From assembly GCA_003454665.1 (NCBI GenBank), contig DMKB01000346.1, forward strand, positions 1-16,283: a DNA stretch of 16,283 bases. Direction: 5' to 3'. Position numbers and translations under genes: made by a program. Origin of the DNA: Nitrospiraceae bacterium. GTDB lineage: Bacteria > Nitrospirota > UBA9217. This document shows, in pieces, positions 1 to 7,586 of the stretch. The first letter of the stretch is position 1, and every line of letters begins with the position of its first letter. The notes under the pieces are model-generated. The model made no database searches and had not been told where the DNA came from. It worked only from the letters and a program-made list of their open reading frames with translations.

Positions 1-5
1 TTGTC

Positions 6-111
6 GAATTCGGATTGCGGAATGCAATACCCGGCTATCAATCGGATGAGGAATTACATCACTCTCGTCCGCACTCCGCACTCCACACTCCACACTCCAC
101 ATTCGGTATTC
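6..111. repeat. Seven-base-periodic inverted repeat array downstream of tRNA-Ser
   Basis: Two blocks keep an exact 7-base phase. The left block (6-33) reads GAATTCG, GATTGCG, GAATGCA, ATACCCG. The right block (70-111) reads CGCACTC twice, CACACTC twice, CACATTC, GGTATTC. The right block is approximately the reverse complement of the left (12 of 14 bases match between 12-25 and the reversed 69-82), so the two can form a long imperfect hairpin around 34-69. No gene is visible here. The same seven-base layout recurs in three other gaps of this window. Confidence 0.75.
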
Positions 112-116
112 ATATC

Positions 117-202
<86 letters not shown>

Positions 203-222
203 GGTTTAGAAGCACGTTGGGC

Positions 223-306
223 GATAGGTGACCGCTCGCGGGGAAGATGGACGAAGCTTCCGACATCCATCGTCCTTCATCCTACCTCCCTCGCCCCTCG
301 CTCCTC
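223..306. repeat. Seven-base-periodic array overlapping the serS 3' end
   Basis: Read on the minus strand from 306 to 258, seven consecutive heptads follow each other in phase: GAGGAGC, GAGGGGC, GAGGGAG, GTAGGAT, GAAGGAC, GATGGAT, GTCGGAA. Most fit GANGGNN. The next bases (223-257) contain partially complementary stretches around the palindrome GAAGCTTC, and GATGGA at 245-250 is complementary to TCCATC at 266-271. The array begins inside the last codons of serS and supplies its last residues and stop codon. Confidence 0.55.
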
Positions 307-1586
307 AATATTCTCTCCGCGCCTCCCATATAGGGCCGCAGGACCTCGGGAATAATGACCGTTCCGTCCTGCTGCTGGAAATTCTCGAGGATGGCCACAA
401 CGGTGCGTCCGACGGCGAGGCCGGAGCCGTTCAAGGTATGGACAAAGTCCGTCTTTTTTGCTCCCTTCGGCTTGAACCGTATCGAACCGCGACGAGCTTG
501 AAACTCCTCGTAATTAGAGCACGACGATATCTCCCGGTATTTTTTCTGGGAGGGGACCCAGACCTCGATATCGTAGGTCTTGGCGGCAGCAAATCCCAGA
601 TCTCCGGCGCAGAGCGCCACCACGCGGTATGCAAGTCCGAGTCGCTTGAGCACTTCTTCTGCGTCACGCGTCAGTTTTTCGTGCTCGTTATGGGAATCGG
701 CAGGCCCGGTGAATTTCACCAGTTCAACCTTGTTGAACTGATGCTGCCGGATAAGCCCGCGCGTGTCTTTTCCGTATGAGCCAGCTTCCCGCCGGAAGCA
801 TGGTGTGTACGCAGTATAGTAAATCGGAAGGCGTTCCTCGGGCAAAATTTCGTCCTGGTAGATGTTCGTAACAGGAACTTCTGCCGTGGGAATAAGATAG
901 TACGCGCCGTTCTCGACTTTGAACAAATCATCTTCGAATTTCGGGAGATTGCCCGTGGTGATCATGCTTGTCTGATTCACCATGAAAGGCGGCAACAGCT
1001 CCGTATAACCGTGTTCTCTGGTATGAAGGTCGAGCATGAAGTTGATCAGGGCACGCTCGAGCTGTGCGCCGACGCCTTTTAAAAGAGCAAACCGGGCACC
1101 CGCTATTTTGGCGGCCCGATTAAAATCGATAATATCAAGGTATTCCGCCACATCCCAATGCGGCTTCGGCTCGAAGGATAACGTCGGGGGCTCCTCGCCG
1201 TGAGGAGACCACCGCCTTATTTCCTTGTTTTCGCTTTCATCCTTCCCGTCAGGAACCGTTGCGTGGGGCAGGTTCGGTATGGTGAGCAGAAATTCCCGCT
1301 GCGCCTCTTCCAGTTCACGGTGGGTGCTCTCCAAAGCCGTGATGGCGTCGCCGACGGAGCGCATCTCGGCCACCAACTCTTCTGCCTTCTGCCCGGCCTT
1401 CTTAAGCCGTCCTATGTTCTCCGAAACCTCATTGCGCTTGCGCCGGAGCGGCTCTACCTCTTGCTGTACCTCCCGGCGTTTTGCATCCAGTGCGAGAAAT
1501 TCTCCAAGCTCGACGTCCTCGCCCCGTCGCCGCATCGATGCAAGCAGCTCCTCGGTGTTTTCCCGTACAAACTTAAGATCAATCAT
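282..1586 (-). CDS. serS: Seryl-tRNA synthetase
   Basis: This cytoplasmic class II synthetase joins serine to tRNA-Ser using ATP. The 434-residue protein has the family's order. An N-terminal antiparallel coiled-coil arm (about residues 28-105, rich in charged heptads) contacts the tRNA long arm. The catalytic core follows, with the TAEV serine-binding motif (234-237), motif 2 FRREAGSYGKDTRGL (264-278) and motif 3 GSGLAVGRT (387-395). Length is normal for bacteria. The ATG start at 1584-1586 lies 28 bases after the upstream lipoprotein stop, and the nearest purine-rich stretch is somewhat distant, so the ribosome binding site is weak. The final residues after PYMGGAERI are encoded by a heptad repeat and look like an acquired tail. 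Its cognate tRNA-Ser follows on the same strand. Confidence 0.97.
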   Translation of the reverse strand: MIDLKFVRENTEELLASMRRRGEDVELGEFLALDAKRREVQQEVEPLRRKRNEVSENIGRLKKAGQKAEELVAEMRSVGDAITALESTHRELEEAQREFLLTIPNLPHATVPDGKDESENKEIRRWSPHGEEPPTLSFEPKPHWDVAEYLDIIDFNRAAKIAGARFALLKGVGAQLERALINFMLDLHTREHGYTELLPPFMVNQTSMITTGNLPKFEDDLFKVENGAYYLIPTAEVPVTNIYQDEILPEERLPIYYTAYTPCFRREAGSYGKDTRGLIRQHQFNKVELVKFTGPADSHNEHEKLTRDAEEVLKRLGLAYRVVALCAGDLGFAAAKTYDIEVWVPSQKKYREISSCSNYEEFQARRGSIRFKPKGAKKTDFVHTLNGSGLAVGRTVVAILENFQQQDGTVIIPEVLRPYMGGAERILRSEGRGR

Positions 1587-1614
1587 TTAAGGTAACACGC
1601 TCCCCCGGGCCTTG

Positions 1615-2406
1615 TCAATAGCTTTTCTTTCTGATGCGCACCTTGAGCGCTTTAATCTTGATGCGGATTGCTTCAGGATTCGGATAGGCTTTTTCGAGCT
1701 CGTTGTACAGTTTCAGTGCTTCCGTCAGGTTGTCACCTGCCTCCAGACAACCGGCAAGGGCAAACTTCGCTTTGATTGCAAGGGAGCTGTCCGAGGTTTG
1801 CCGCATTGCCTCACGGTAAAAGGTCTCCGCTTCCTTCAGCTCACCTTTGGTGAACGCCAGGGTGCCAAGCCTGAAGTACGCAAGTTCAGCCTGACCGCCC
1901 TGCGGAAATTCCTTTACCTGGCCCGTCCATACTTCCCGTGCTTCTTCGCGCTTGCCGAGCCGATAGAGGCTCTCACCGAGGCGGTAATAGCTCTCCTCGC
2001 GTACCGCGCGGTCCGCATACGCTGCCGCCTTCCGGTACTCTTCCGCGGCGCGGGTGTAATCGTTATAGCCTCTCTCGTAAATTTTTGCGATATAGAGCTG
2101 GGCTGACGGGGCCATGTCTCGCCGCGAATACTTGTCCAGAACGAGCTGCAGGGTCGCCAGGGCTTTTTCGGTCTCGCCGAGATAGAGGAATTGGGTCACC
2201 CCGATCCAATAGAGCGCATTATCGGCGTGTGGACTATGGGGAGATTCATCGGCGAGGGTTCGGTACATGCTGACCGCCGTCCGGTAGTCGCCGGCGTTCC
2301 ACCTCTTGGTGGCTGCCTCGTATTTATTGGCCGCCTCTTTGTCGAGGGCGTCGCAACCGAGGAGGAGCAAGCAGAACATGAGCAAAACGTGCGCTTTTGT
2401 TCCCAT
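1615..2406 (-). CDS. Tetratricopeptide-repeat lipoprotein (BamD/YbgF-like)
   Basis: The 263-residue product begins with a short lipoprotein signal: a Lys/His n-region, a hydrophobic stretch, and a lipobox LLGC with the lipidated Cys at 18. The rest is helical repeats typical of TPR or Sel1-like adaptors, for example segments around YRTAVSMYRTLADESP, TRAAEEYRKAA and ELKEAETFYREAM. Such proteins scaffold envelope complexes, and the partner here is unknown. I chose the ATG at 2404-2406, just after the gyrA stop (2409-2411). A TTG at 2410-2412 would overlap gyrA and add two residues. Residue +2 after the Cys is Asp, which in enterobacteria keeps lipoproteins in the inner membrane; whether that holds here is unknown. 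It is probably cotranscribed with gyrA. Confidence 0.85.
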   Translation of the reverse strand: MGTKAHVLLMFCLLLLGCDALDKEAANKYEAATKRWNAGDYRTAVSMYRTLADESPHSPHADNALYWIGVTQFLYLGETEKALATLQLVLDKYSRRDMAPSAQLYIAKIYERGYNDYTRAAEEYRKAAAYADRAVREESYYRLGESLYRLGKREEAREVWTGQVKEFPQGGQAELAYFRLGTLAFTKGELKEAETFYREAMRQTSDSSLAIKAKFALAGCLEAGDNLTEALKLYNELEKAYPNPEAIRIKIKALKVRIRKKSY

Positions 2407-2408
2407 GG

Positions 2409-4904
2409 TCAAGCGCCCTGATCGGTAGGAGCAGGAGTCTGTTGATCTCCTTTTTCTCCGGGAGTATCTTTCCCGTCTTCCCGTTCCACGACCTTTGCGA
2501 GACCGACGACCGTATCGCTCTCTTCAATCTCGAAGAGGCGGACGCCCTGGGTGTTCCTGCCCTGGACGGAGATGTCCCGGGCCCTGATGCGCAGGACTTT
2601 ACCGTTGACCGTAATGAGAAGGATCTCGTCTTCCTGGGCTACCTGGGCCATGCCCATCACGCGGCCGTTCTTTTCCGTGGTTTTGATCGTTATGATGCCT
2701 TTGCCGCCCCTGCCCTGACTCCGGTAATCCTCGAGGGTGCTTCGCTTGCCGAATCCGTTTTCCGTAACCGTCAGGATGGTGGAGTCGCCGCGGACGATCT
2801 CCATGCCGACGACGTCGTTGCCCGCGTTCAGCCGGATCCCGATAACGCCCTTTCCGGTTCTGCCGATTTCCCGAACATCCTTTTCGGAAAAGCGGATGGA
2901 GAGACCGTCTCTCGTACTGAGAAAAATGTCGCGCTCGCCGTCCGTCACTTCTGCGGCAATAAGTTCGTCACCTTCCTCCAGGGTAAGTGCGATAATTCCC
3001 GAGGGCCGGGGATTGCTGTACGCAGCGAGTTCCGTCTTCTTGATGATGCCCCGCTTGGTGGCCTTCACAATGAAGTGACCAGGATTGAATTCCCGCACCG
3101 GCAGCGCTGCCGTAACGCGCTCGTCCTGTCCGATCTGGATCAGGTTTACAATCGCCTTCCCCTTGGCCTGTCTGCTCGCCTCGGGGACCTGGTGCACTTT
3201 CAGCCAGTATACCCTGCCCTTGTTCGTAAAAAACAGGATATAGCTGTGCATGCTCGCGGTAAAGAGTTTCTCGACGAAATCCTCTTCCCGGGTCTCCATG
3301 CCGATCTTTCCCTTGCCGCCCCGGCGCTGCGCACGGTACGTTGTCAGGGGGATGCGCTTGATGTAGCCGGCATGAGAGATCGTAATGACCATCTCCTCGT
3401 CTTTAATCAGGTCTTCGATCTCGATCTCAGTGGTCTGGGCAATAATCTCGGTGCGGCGTTCGTCACCGTATTCTTTTTTGATGGTGAGCAGCTCATCCCT
3501 GACTATCTTCATTACCAGGGCGTCCGATGCCAGTATGGACGTGAATCGTTCGATCTCCTTCAGGGTCGCTTCGTACTCTCCAAGAATTTTGTCGCGCTCA
3601 AGACCGGTAAGCCGCTGCAACCGCATGTCGAGGATGGCCCGCGCCTGGATGTCCGTAAGCGCGAAGTTCTTCATCAACCCCGCCTTCGCCTCGTCCGGGC
3701 TTTTCGATGCTTTGATGAGGGCGATCACGGCATCCAGGTTTTCGAGGGCGATCTTCAGCCCTTCGAGAATATGGGCGCGCTCCTCCGCCTTGCGCAGGTC
3801 GAATTTCGTCCGCAGTACCACCACTTCGCGCCGGTGCTGAATAAAGTTCGACAGGATGCGGCGAAGGTTCAGGATTCTCGGCTGCTTATTCACGAGGGCG
3901 AGCATGATCACCCCGAAGGTGGACTGCATGGCCGTATGCTTATAGAGCTGGTTCAGGACAACATTCGCGATCTCACCCTTCTTGAGTTCCATGACGATGC
4001 GCATACCCTGGCGGTCTGATTCGTCGCGAATATCTCCCGGAGAAATTCCGGTTATCCGTTTCTCCTGAATGAGCTCCCCGATCTTTTCCAGCAGCCGTGC
4101 CTTGTTCACCTGATAGGGCAGTTCGGTGACAACGATGGCCTCTTTGTCTCCCTTGCCCTGTTCGATCGCCGCGCGCGCCCGCATCTGGATGATTCCGCGT
4201 CCCGTTGAATATGCCTGGCGGATTCCCTCCAGGCCGTGGATGAATGCCGCTGTGGGGAAGTCCGGGCCCTTGATCGCCGTCATCAGTTCCGCTATGGTCA
4301 CGTCGGGATTGTCGATCATCATGACGAGGCCGTCCACGATTTCCGAAAGGTTATGGGGAGGGACGTTGGTCGCCATGCCCACGGCGATGCCCGCTGATCC
4401 GTTGATCAGAAGGTTCGGCACCCGGGTCGGCAGTACGGAAGGCTCTTCTGTCGTGTCATCGAAGTTCGGGGTAAAATCGACGGTTTCCTTGTCGATGTCG
4501 GCAAGCATCTCCTCGGCCAGTTTGGTGAGGCGCGCTTCCGTATACCGATAGGCCGCCGCTGGATCGCCGTCAACAGAGCCGAAGTTTCCCTGGCCGTCCA
4601 CGAGGAGATAGCGCATGTTGAAGTCCTGGGCCATACGCACCATGGAGTCATACACCGCGCTGTCGCCGTGGGGGTGATATTTCTTGAGCACTTCGCCCAC
4701 CACACCGGCGCTCTTGGAGTACTTCTTCGTATGGAGCAGGCCTTCGCGAAACATGGCGTAAAGGATACGGCGGTGCACGGGCTTCAGCCCGTCACGCACG
4801 TCAGGCAGCGCACGCCCCACGATGACGCTCATGGAATAGTCGAGGTAGGAGGTTTTCATCTCCTCTTCGAGATTGATGTGTGTTTTGCTTTCCTGTGGGT
4901 CCAT
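2409..4904 (-). CDS. gyrA: DNA gyrase subunit A
   Basis: This is the breakage-reunion subunit of DNA gyrase (A2B2), which introduces negative supercoils. The 831-residue protein has the winged-helix/tower core with the catalytic tyrosine in AYRYTEAR (Tyr121). It also has the quinolone-determining segment HPHGDSAVYD with Ser82 and Asp86, the unmutated residues equivalent to E. coli Ser83 and Asp87. The C-terminal six-bladed DNA-wrapping domain carries the GyrA box QRRGGKG (526-532), which separates GyrA from ParC-type topoisomerase IV. A second, degenerate box QGRGGKG occurs in a later blade. The tail is acidic and low-complexity. The ATG at 4902-4904 has AGGA a few bases upstream. It is separated from gyrB by a seven-base repeat array of about 100 bases, and the TPR lipoprotein follows with almost no gap. 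Confidence 0.98.
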   Translation of the reverse strand: MDPQESKTHINLEEEMKTSYLDYSMSVIVGRALPDVRDGLKPVHRRILYAMFREGLLHTKKYSKSAGVVGEVLKKYHPHGDSAVYDSMVRMAQDFNMRYLLVDGQGNFGSVDGDPAAAYRYTEARLTKLAEEMLADIDKETVDFTPNFDDTTEEPSVLPTRVPNLLINGSAGIAVGMATNVPPHNLSEIVDGLVMMIDNPDVTIAELMTAIKGPDFPTAAFIHGLEGIRQAYSTGRGIIQMRARAAIEQGKGDKEAIVVTELPYQVNKARLLEKIGELIQEKRITGISPGDIRDESDRQGMRIVMELKKGEIANVVLNQLYKHTAMQSTFGVIMLALVNKQPRILNLRRILSNFIQHRREVVVLRTKFDLRKAEERAHILEGLKIALENLDAVIALIKASKSPDEAKAGLMKNFALTDIQARAILDMRLQRLTGLERDKILGEYEATLKEIERFTSILASDALVMKIVRDELLTIKKEYGDERRTEIIAQTTEIEIEDLIKDEEMVITISHAGYIKRIPLTTYRAQRRGGKGKIGMETREEDFVEKLFTASMHSYILFFTNKGRVYWLKVHQVPEASRQAKGKAIVNLIQIGQDERVTAALPVREFNPGHFIVKATKRGIIKKTELAAYSNPRPSGIIALTLEEGDELIAAEVTDGERDIFLSTRDGLSIRFSEKDVREIGRTGKGVIGIRLNAGNDVVGMEIVRGDSTILTVTENGFGKRSTLEDYRSQGRGGKGIITIKTTEKNGRVMGMAQVAQEDEILLITVNGKVLRIRARDISVQGRNTQGVRLFEIEESDTVVGLAKVVEREDGKDTPGEKGDQQTPAPTDQGA

Positions 4905-4915
4905 AGTGTCCTAAC

Positions 4916-5015
4916 GCAATGCAAAATGCAGATTGTAAAAGGTAAATTGTAAAATGAATATCTGTATTTTATTTACGTAATTTTGCACTTTGCATTTTGC
5001 TATTTGCAATTATAT
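4916..5015. repeat. Seven-base-periodic inverted repeat array between gyrB and gyrA
   Basis: The left arm (4916-4957) reads in exact phase GCAATGC, AAAATGC, AGATTGT, AAAAGGT, AAATTGT, AAAATGA. The right arm (4981-5015) reads TTTTGCA, CTTTGCA, TTTTGCT, ATTTGCA, ATTATAT. The arms are approximately reverse complements, so an AT-rich hairpin of about 100 bases can form. It fills nearly the whole gap between the gyrB stop and the gyrA ribosome binding site. Confidence 0.8.
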
Positions 5016-5017
5016 AG

Positions 5018-7420
5018 CTATATATCCAGATTTCTCACTTCGAGCGCATGGCGCAGGATAAAGGTGCGGCGGGGGTCGACCTGGTCTCCCATGAGAACGG
5101 TGAAGATTTCGTCGGCCTTCACGGAATCTTCGATCGTCACCTGAAGCATGGTGCGCTGATCAGGATCCATGGTCGTGTGCCAGAGCTGCTCAGGGTTCAT
5201 TTCGCCCAGCCCTTTGTACCGCTGAATGCCCAACCCTTTTTTGCCGAGTTCGAAGACATGGCGAACCAGATCCCCGGTGTTCGTAAAGGTCTTTTCTTCA
5301 CCTTTCTCGCGGATCTTATAGTCAGGACCGCCCAGACCCAGCAGGGCAGGCGACAGACTCTGGAGCTCCCGGAATTCCGGTGTGGTGACGAAATTCTCGT
5401 CAAGAACGAGGGTGGAATGGACGCCGTATCGTTTGGTGTCGAACTGGAGCCGGAAGGCCTGGTGCTCTTCATCCCGTTCAATTGTCCACTCAACCGCGGT
5501 GTTCGGATGGTATTTCTTCAGGTAGCCTTCAACGGACGCCGCCGTAGCGGTGAGCCGCTCTCTGTCTTTGAGAAAGTCCTTGCTGAACGACCGGTCGAGC
5601 AGGAGTGCCCGCAGTACCGCGATATCAAAACGCTTTCGCTGAAACTTGTCGAGATCTTTTTCGTAGTGAACCAGTTTTTTGAGCATGCCCGTCAATCGTT
5701 TTTCCTTGAGGTAACCCTTCTGCTCCGCGGAATAGAGCTCAACATCCTCGGTCGCCAGGTCGAGGAGGAAGTCTTCCATCTGCGTGTCGTCCTTGATATA
5801 CCGCTCGGTCTTGCCGCGTTTTACTTTAAAAAGAGGCGGCTGTGCAATGTAAAGGTACCCCCGCTCAATGATCTCCCTCATCTGGCGGTAGAAAAACGTG
5901 AGCAGCAGGGTGCGTATGTGCGCGCCGTCCACGTCTGCGTCCGTCATAATGACCACTCGGTGGTAGCGCAGTTTGCTTATGGTGAATTCTCCCGGACCGA
6001 TCCCGGTACCGAGGGCGGTAATGAGAATCTTGATCTCGTCGCTCGAGAGCATCTTGTCAAACCGCGCTTTTTCGACGTTCAGAATTTTGCCCTTGAGCGG
6101 CAGAATGGCCTGGTTCTTCCGGTCCCGCCCCTGTTTGGCCGAACCGCCTGCCGAGTCGCCTTCAACGATGAACAGTTCAGAGAGAGCAGGGTCTTTTTCC
6201 TGGCAGTCGGCGAGCTTGCCCGGCAGGGAGGCCGAGTCGAGAGCTCCCTTGCGCCTCGTAAGCTCCCGCGCCTTCCGCGCAGCCTCACGGGCCCGTGCAG
6301 CGGTCGCCGCCTTTTCTACTATTTTTTTCGCAACGGTCGGATTTTCTTCCAGGTGAGCGCTGAGCGCTTCGTTCACGAGGCTTTCAACAAATCCCTTCAC
6401 TTCGGTGTTGCCGAGCTTAGTTTTCGTCTGGCCCTCGAACTGCGGGTTGGGGAGGCGCACGCTCACCACTGCCGTGAGCCCTTCCCGCACATCCTCGCCC
6501 ATGAGCACTTCGTCCGTATTCTTGAGCACACCCGTGGCCACAACGTAGTTGTTCACCGTGCGGGTCAGGGCCGAACGGAAACCGGCCAGGTGAGAGCCGC
6601 CCTCGTGCGTATTGATGTTGTTGGCAAAGGTGAACACCTGCTCCTGATAGCTGTCGCTATACTGGAGCGCTACTTCGACGGTGACGCCGTCGCGGTCCCG
6701 CTGGAGGTAAATCGGCGCCGGATGAAGGGGGTTCTTTTTTTTGCTCAGGTATTCGATGAACGATACGATGCCGCCCTCGTAGAAGAAGGTCTGTTTCTTT
6801 TCCGTGCGCTCGTCCTGTATGGTGATTTTGAGTCCGCCGTTCAGGAACGCCATCTCGCGGAACCGCTGGGAAAGGATATCGAAACTGAAATCGAGTTCTT
6901 CAAAAATCTGCTGGTCCGGTTTGAAGGTAACCTTCGTCCCCGTTGCCGTTGTCGTGCCGGTTACCCGGAGAGGGGCGAGCGGTACGCCACGCTCATATCG
7001 CTGCTGAAAGACCTCACCGTTCTGTTTGATCTCGAGCTCGAGCCATTCCGCAAGGGCGTTCACCACGGAAACACCGACACCGTGAAGTCCTCCCGAGACC
7101 TTGTACACATCGCCTTCGAACTTACCGCCGGCGTGGAGTACCGTCAACGCAACCTCGGCAGCGGAACGCTTCTGGATACTGTGCATTGCCGTCGGGATGC
7201 CGCGGCCGTCATCGATCACCGTGACGCTGTTGTCGATGTGTATCACGACATCGATGGTTTTGCAGAACCCGGCCATGGCTTCGTCGACACTGTTGTCGAC
7301 GAGTTCGTAGACGAGATGATGCAGTCCAACGGCGCCGGTGCTGCCGATATACATGGCCGGCCGCTTGCGCACCGCTTCGAGGCCTTCAAGCACTTTTATG
7401 CTGTCAGCAGTATATGCCAC
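5018..7420 (-). CDS. gyrB: DNA gyrase subunit B
   Basis: This is the ATPase subunit of gyrase. The GHKL ATP-binding fold shows DNSVDEA (42-48), DDGRGIP (70-76) and GGLHGVGVSVVNAL (110-123). The transducer carries QTKTKLGN (331-338). The TOPRIM domain has EGDSAGGSA (420-428) and the metal-binding DADVDGAH (494-501). The C-terminus has YKGLGEMNPEQLWHTTMDP (735-753), which contacts GyrA. At 800 residues it is the long form with an insert in the TOPRIM region (roughly residues 550-720), as in E. coli, and not the ~640-residue Gram-positive form. The start is GTG at 7418-7420, preceded by a clear GAGGAG. A terminator-like hairpin with a T-tract ends only 11 bases before the start codon, suggesting attenuation. 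recF, often found just upstream, is absent. Confidence 0.98.
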   Translation of the reverse strand: MAYTADSIKVLEGLEAVRKRPAMYIGSTGAVGLHHLVYELVDNSVDEAMAGFCKTIDVVIHIDNSVTVIDDGRGIPTAMHSIQKRSAAEVALTVLHAGGKFEGDVYKVSGGLHGVGVSVVNALAEWLELEIKQNGEVFQQRYERGVPLAPLRVTGTTTATGTKVTFKPDQQIFEELDFSFDILSQRFREMAFLNGGLKITIQDERTEKKQTFFYEGGIVSFIEYLSKKKNPLHPAPIYLQRDRDGVTVEVALQYSDSYQEQVFTFANNINTHEGGSHLAGFRSALTRTVNNYVVATGVLKNTDEVLMGEDVREGLTAVVSVRLPNPQFEGQTKTKLGNTEVKGFVESLVNEALSAHLEENPTVAKKIVEKAATAARAREAARKARELTRRKGALDSASLPGKLADCQEKDPALSELFIVEGDSAGGSAKQGRDRKNQAILPLKGKILNVEKARFDKMLSSDEIKILITALGTGIGPGEFTISKLRYHRVVIMTDADVDGAHIRTLLLTFFYRQMREIIERGYLYIAQPPLFKVKRGKTERYIKDDTQMEDFLLDLATEDVELYSAEQKGYLKEKRLTGMLKKLVHYEKDLDKFQRKRFDIAVLRALLLDRSFSKDFLKDRERLTATAASVEGYLKKYHPNTAVEWTIERDEEHQAFRLQFDTKRYGVHSTLVLDENFVTTPEFRELQSLSPALLGLGGPDYKIREKGEEKTFTNTGDLVRHVFELGKKGLGIQRYKGLGEMNPEQLWHTTMDPDQRTMLQVTIEDSVKADEIFTVLMGDQVDPRRTFILRHALEVRNLDI

Positions 7421-7431
7421 GCTCTCCTCGC

Positions 7432-7470
7432 AAAAAAAGGGATTTGCCCACGCAGTTGCGGATCAATCCC
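7432..7470 (-). terminator. Intrinsic-terminator-like hairpin at the gyrB ribosome binding site (possible attenuator)
   Basis: On the minus strand GGGATT (7470-7465) pairs with AATCCC (7444-7439), extendable by a G-C pair across one bulged A. The loop contains a small CGC/GCG stem. The right arm is followed at once by seven T residues (7438-7432) and then by the gyrB Shine-Dalgarno sequence. The shape is that of a Rho-independent terminator or attenuator. There is no room for a promoter between it and gyrB. Confidence 0.65.
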
Positions 7471-7483
7471 TCGCTCCCTTACT

Positions 7484-7580
7484 GCATTGAAAATTGAAGC
7501 TTTGAAATTGCAAAATCAGTTTCAACTATTTTGATTTTTTCAATTTCCAATTGTAAATGTTCAATTCGGCATTCGCAGAA
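7484..7580. repeat. Seven-base-periodic inverted repeat array between dnaN and gyrB
   Basis: The left arm (7484-7518) is GCATTGA, AAATTGA, AGCTTTG, AAATTGC, AAAATCA in phase. The right arm (7539-7580) is TTCAATT, TCCAATT, GTAAATG, TTCAATT, CGGCATT, CGCAGAA in phase. The arms are roughly reverse complements with a 20-base centre. It occupies most of the gap between the dnaN stop and the gyrB leader and contains no gene. Confidence 0.8.
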
Positions 7581-7586
7581 TGTCGC

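Noticed and set aside
70..111. CRISPR-like direct repeats near the left end
   Set aside because: The units are seven bases and contiguous, without spacers; this is a tandem heptad array, not a CRISPR.
2397..4019. 540-codon open frame on the plus strand opposite gyrA
   Set aside because: Antisense shadow of gyrA with no recognisable domain and no ribosome binding site.
5048..7534. 828-codon open frame on the plus strand opposite gyrB
   Set aside because: It is the antisense shadow of gyrB, caused by GC-biased codon use; the protein has no family features, while the minus strand encodes an unmistakable GyrB.
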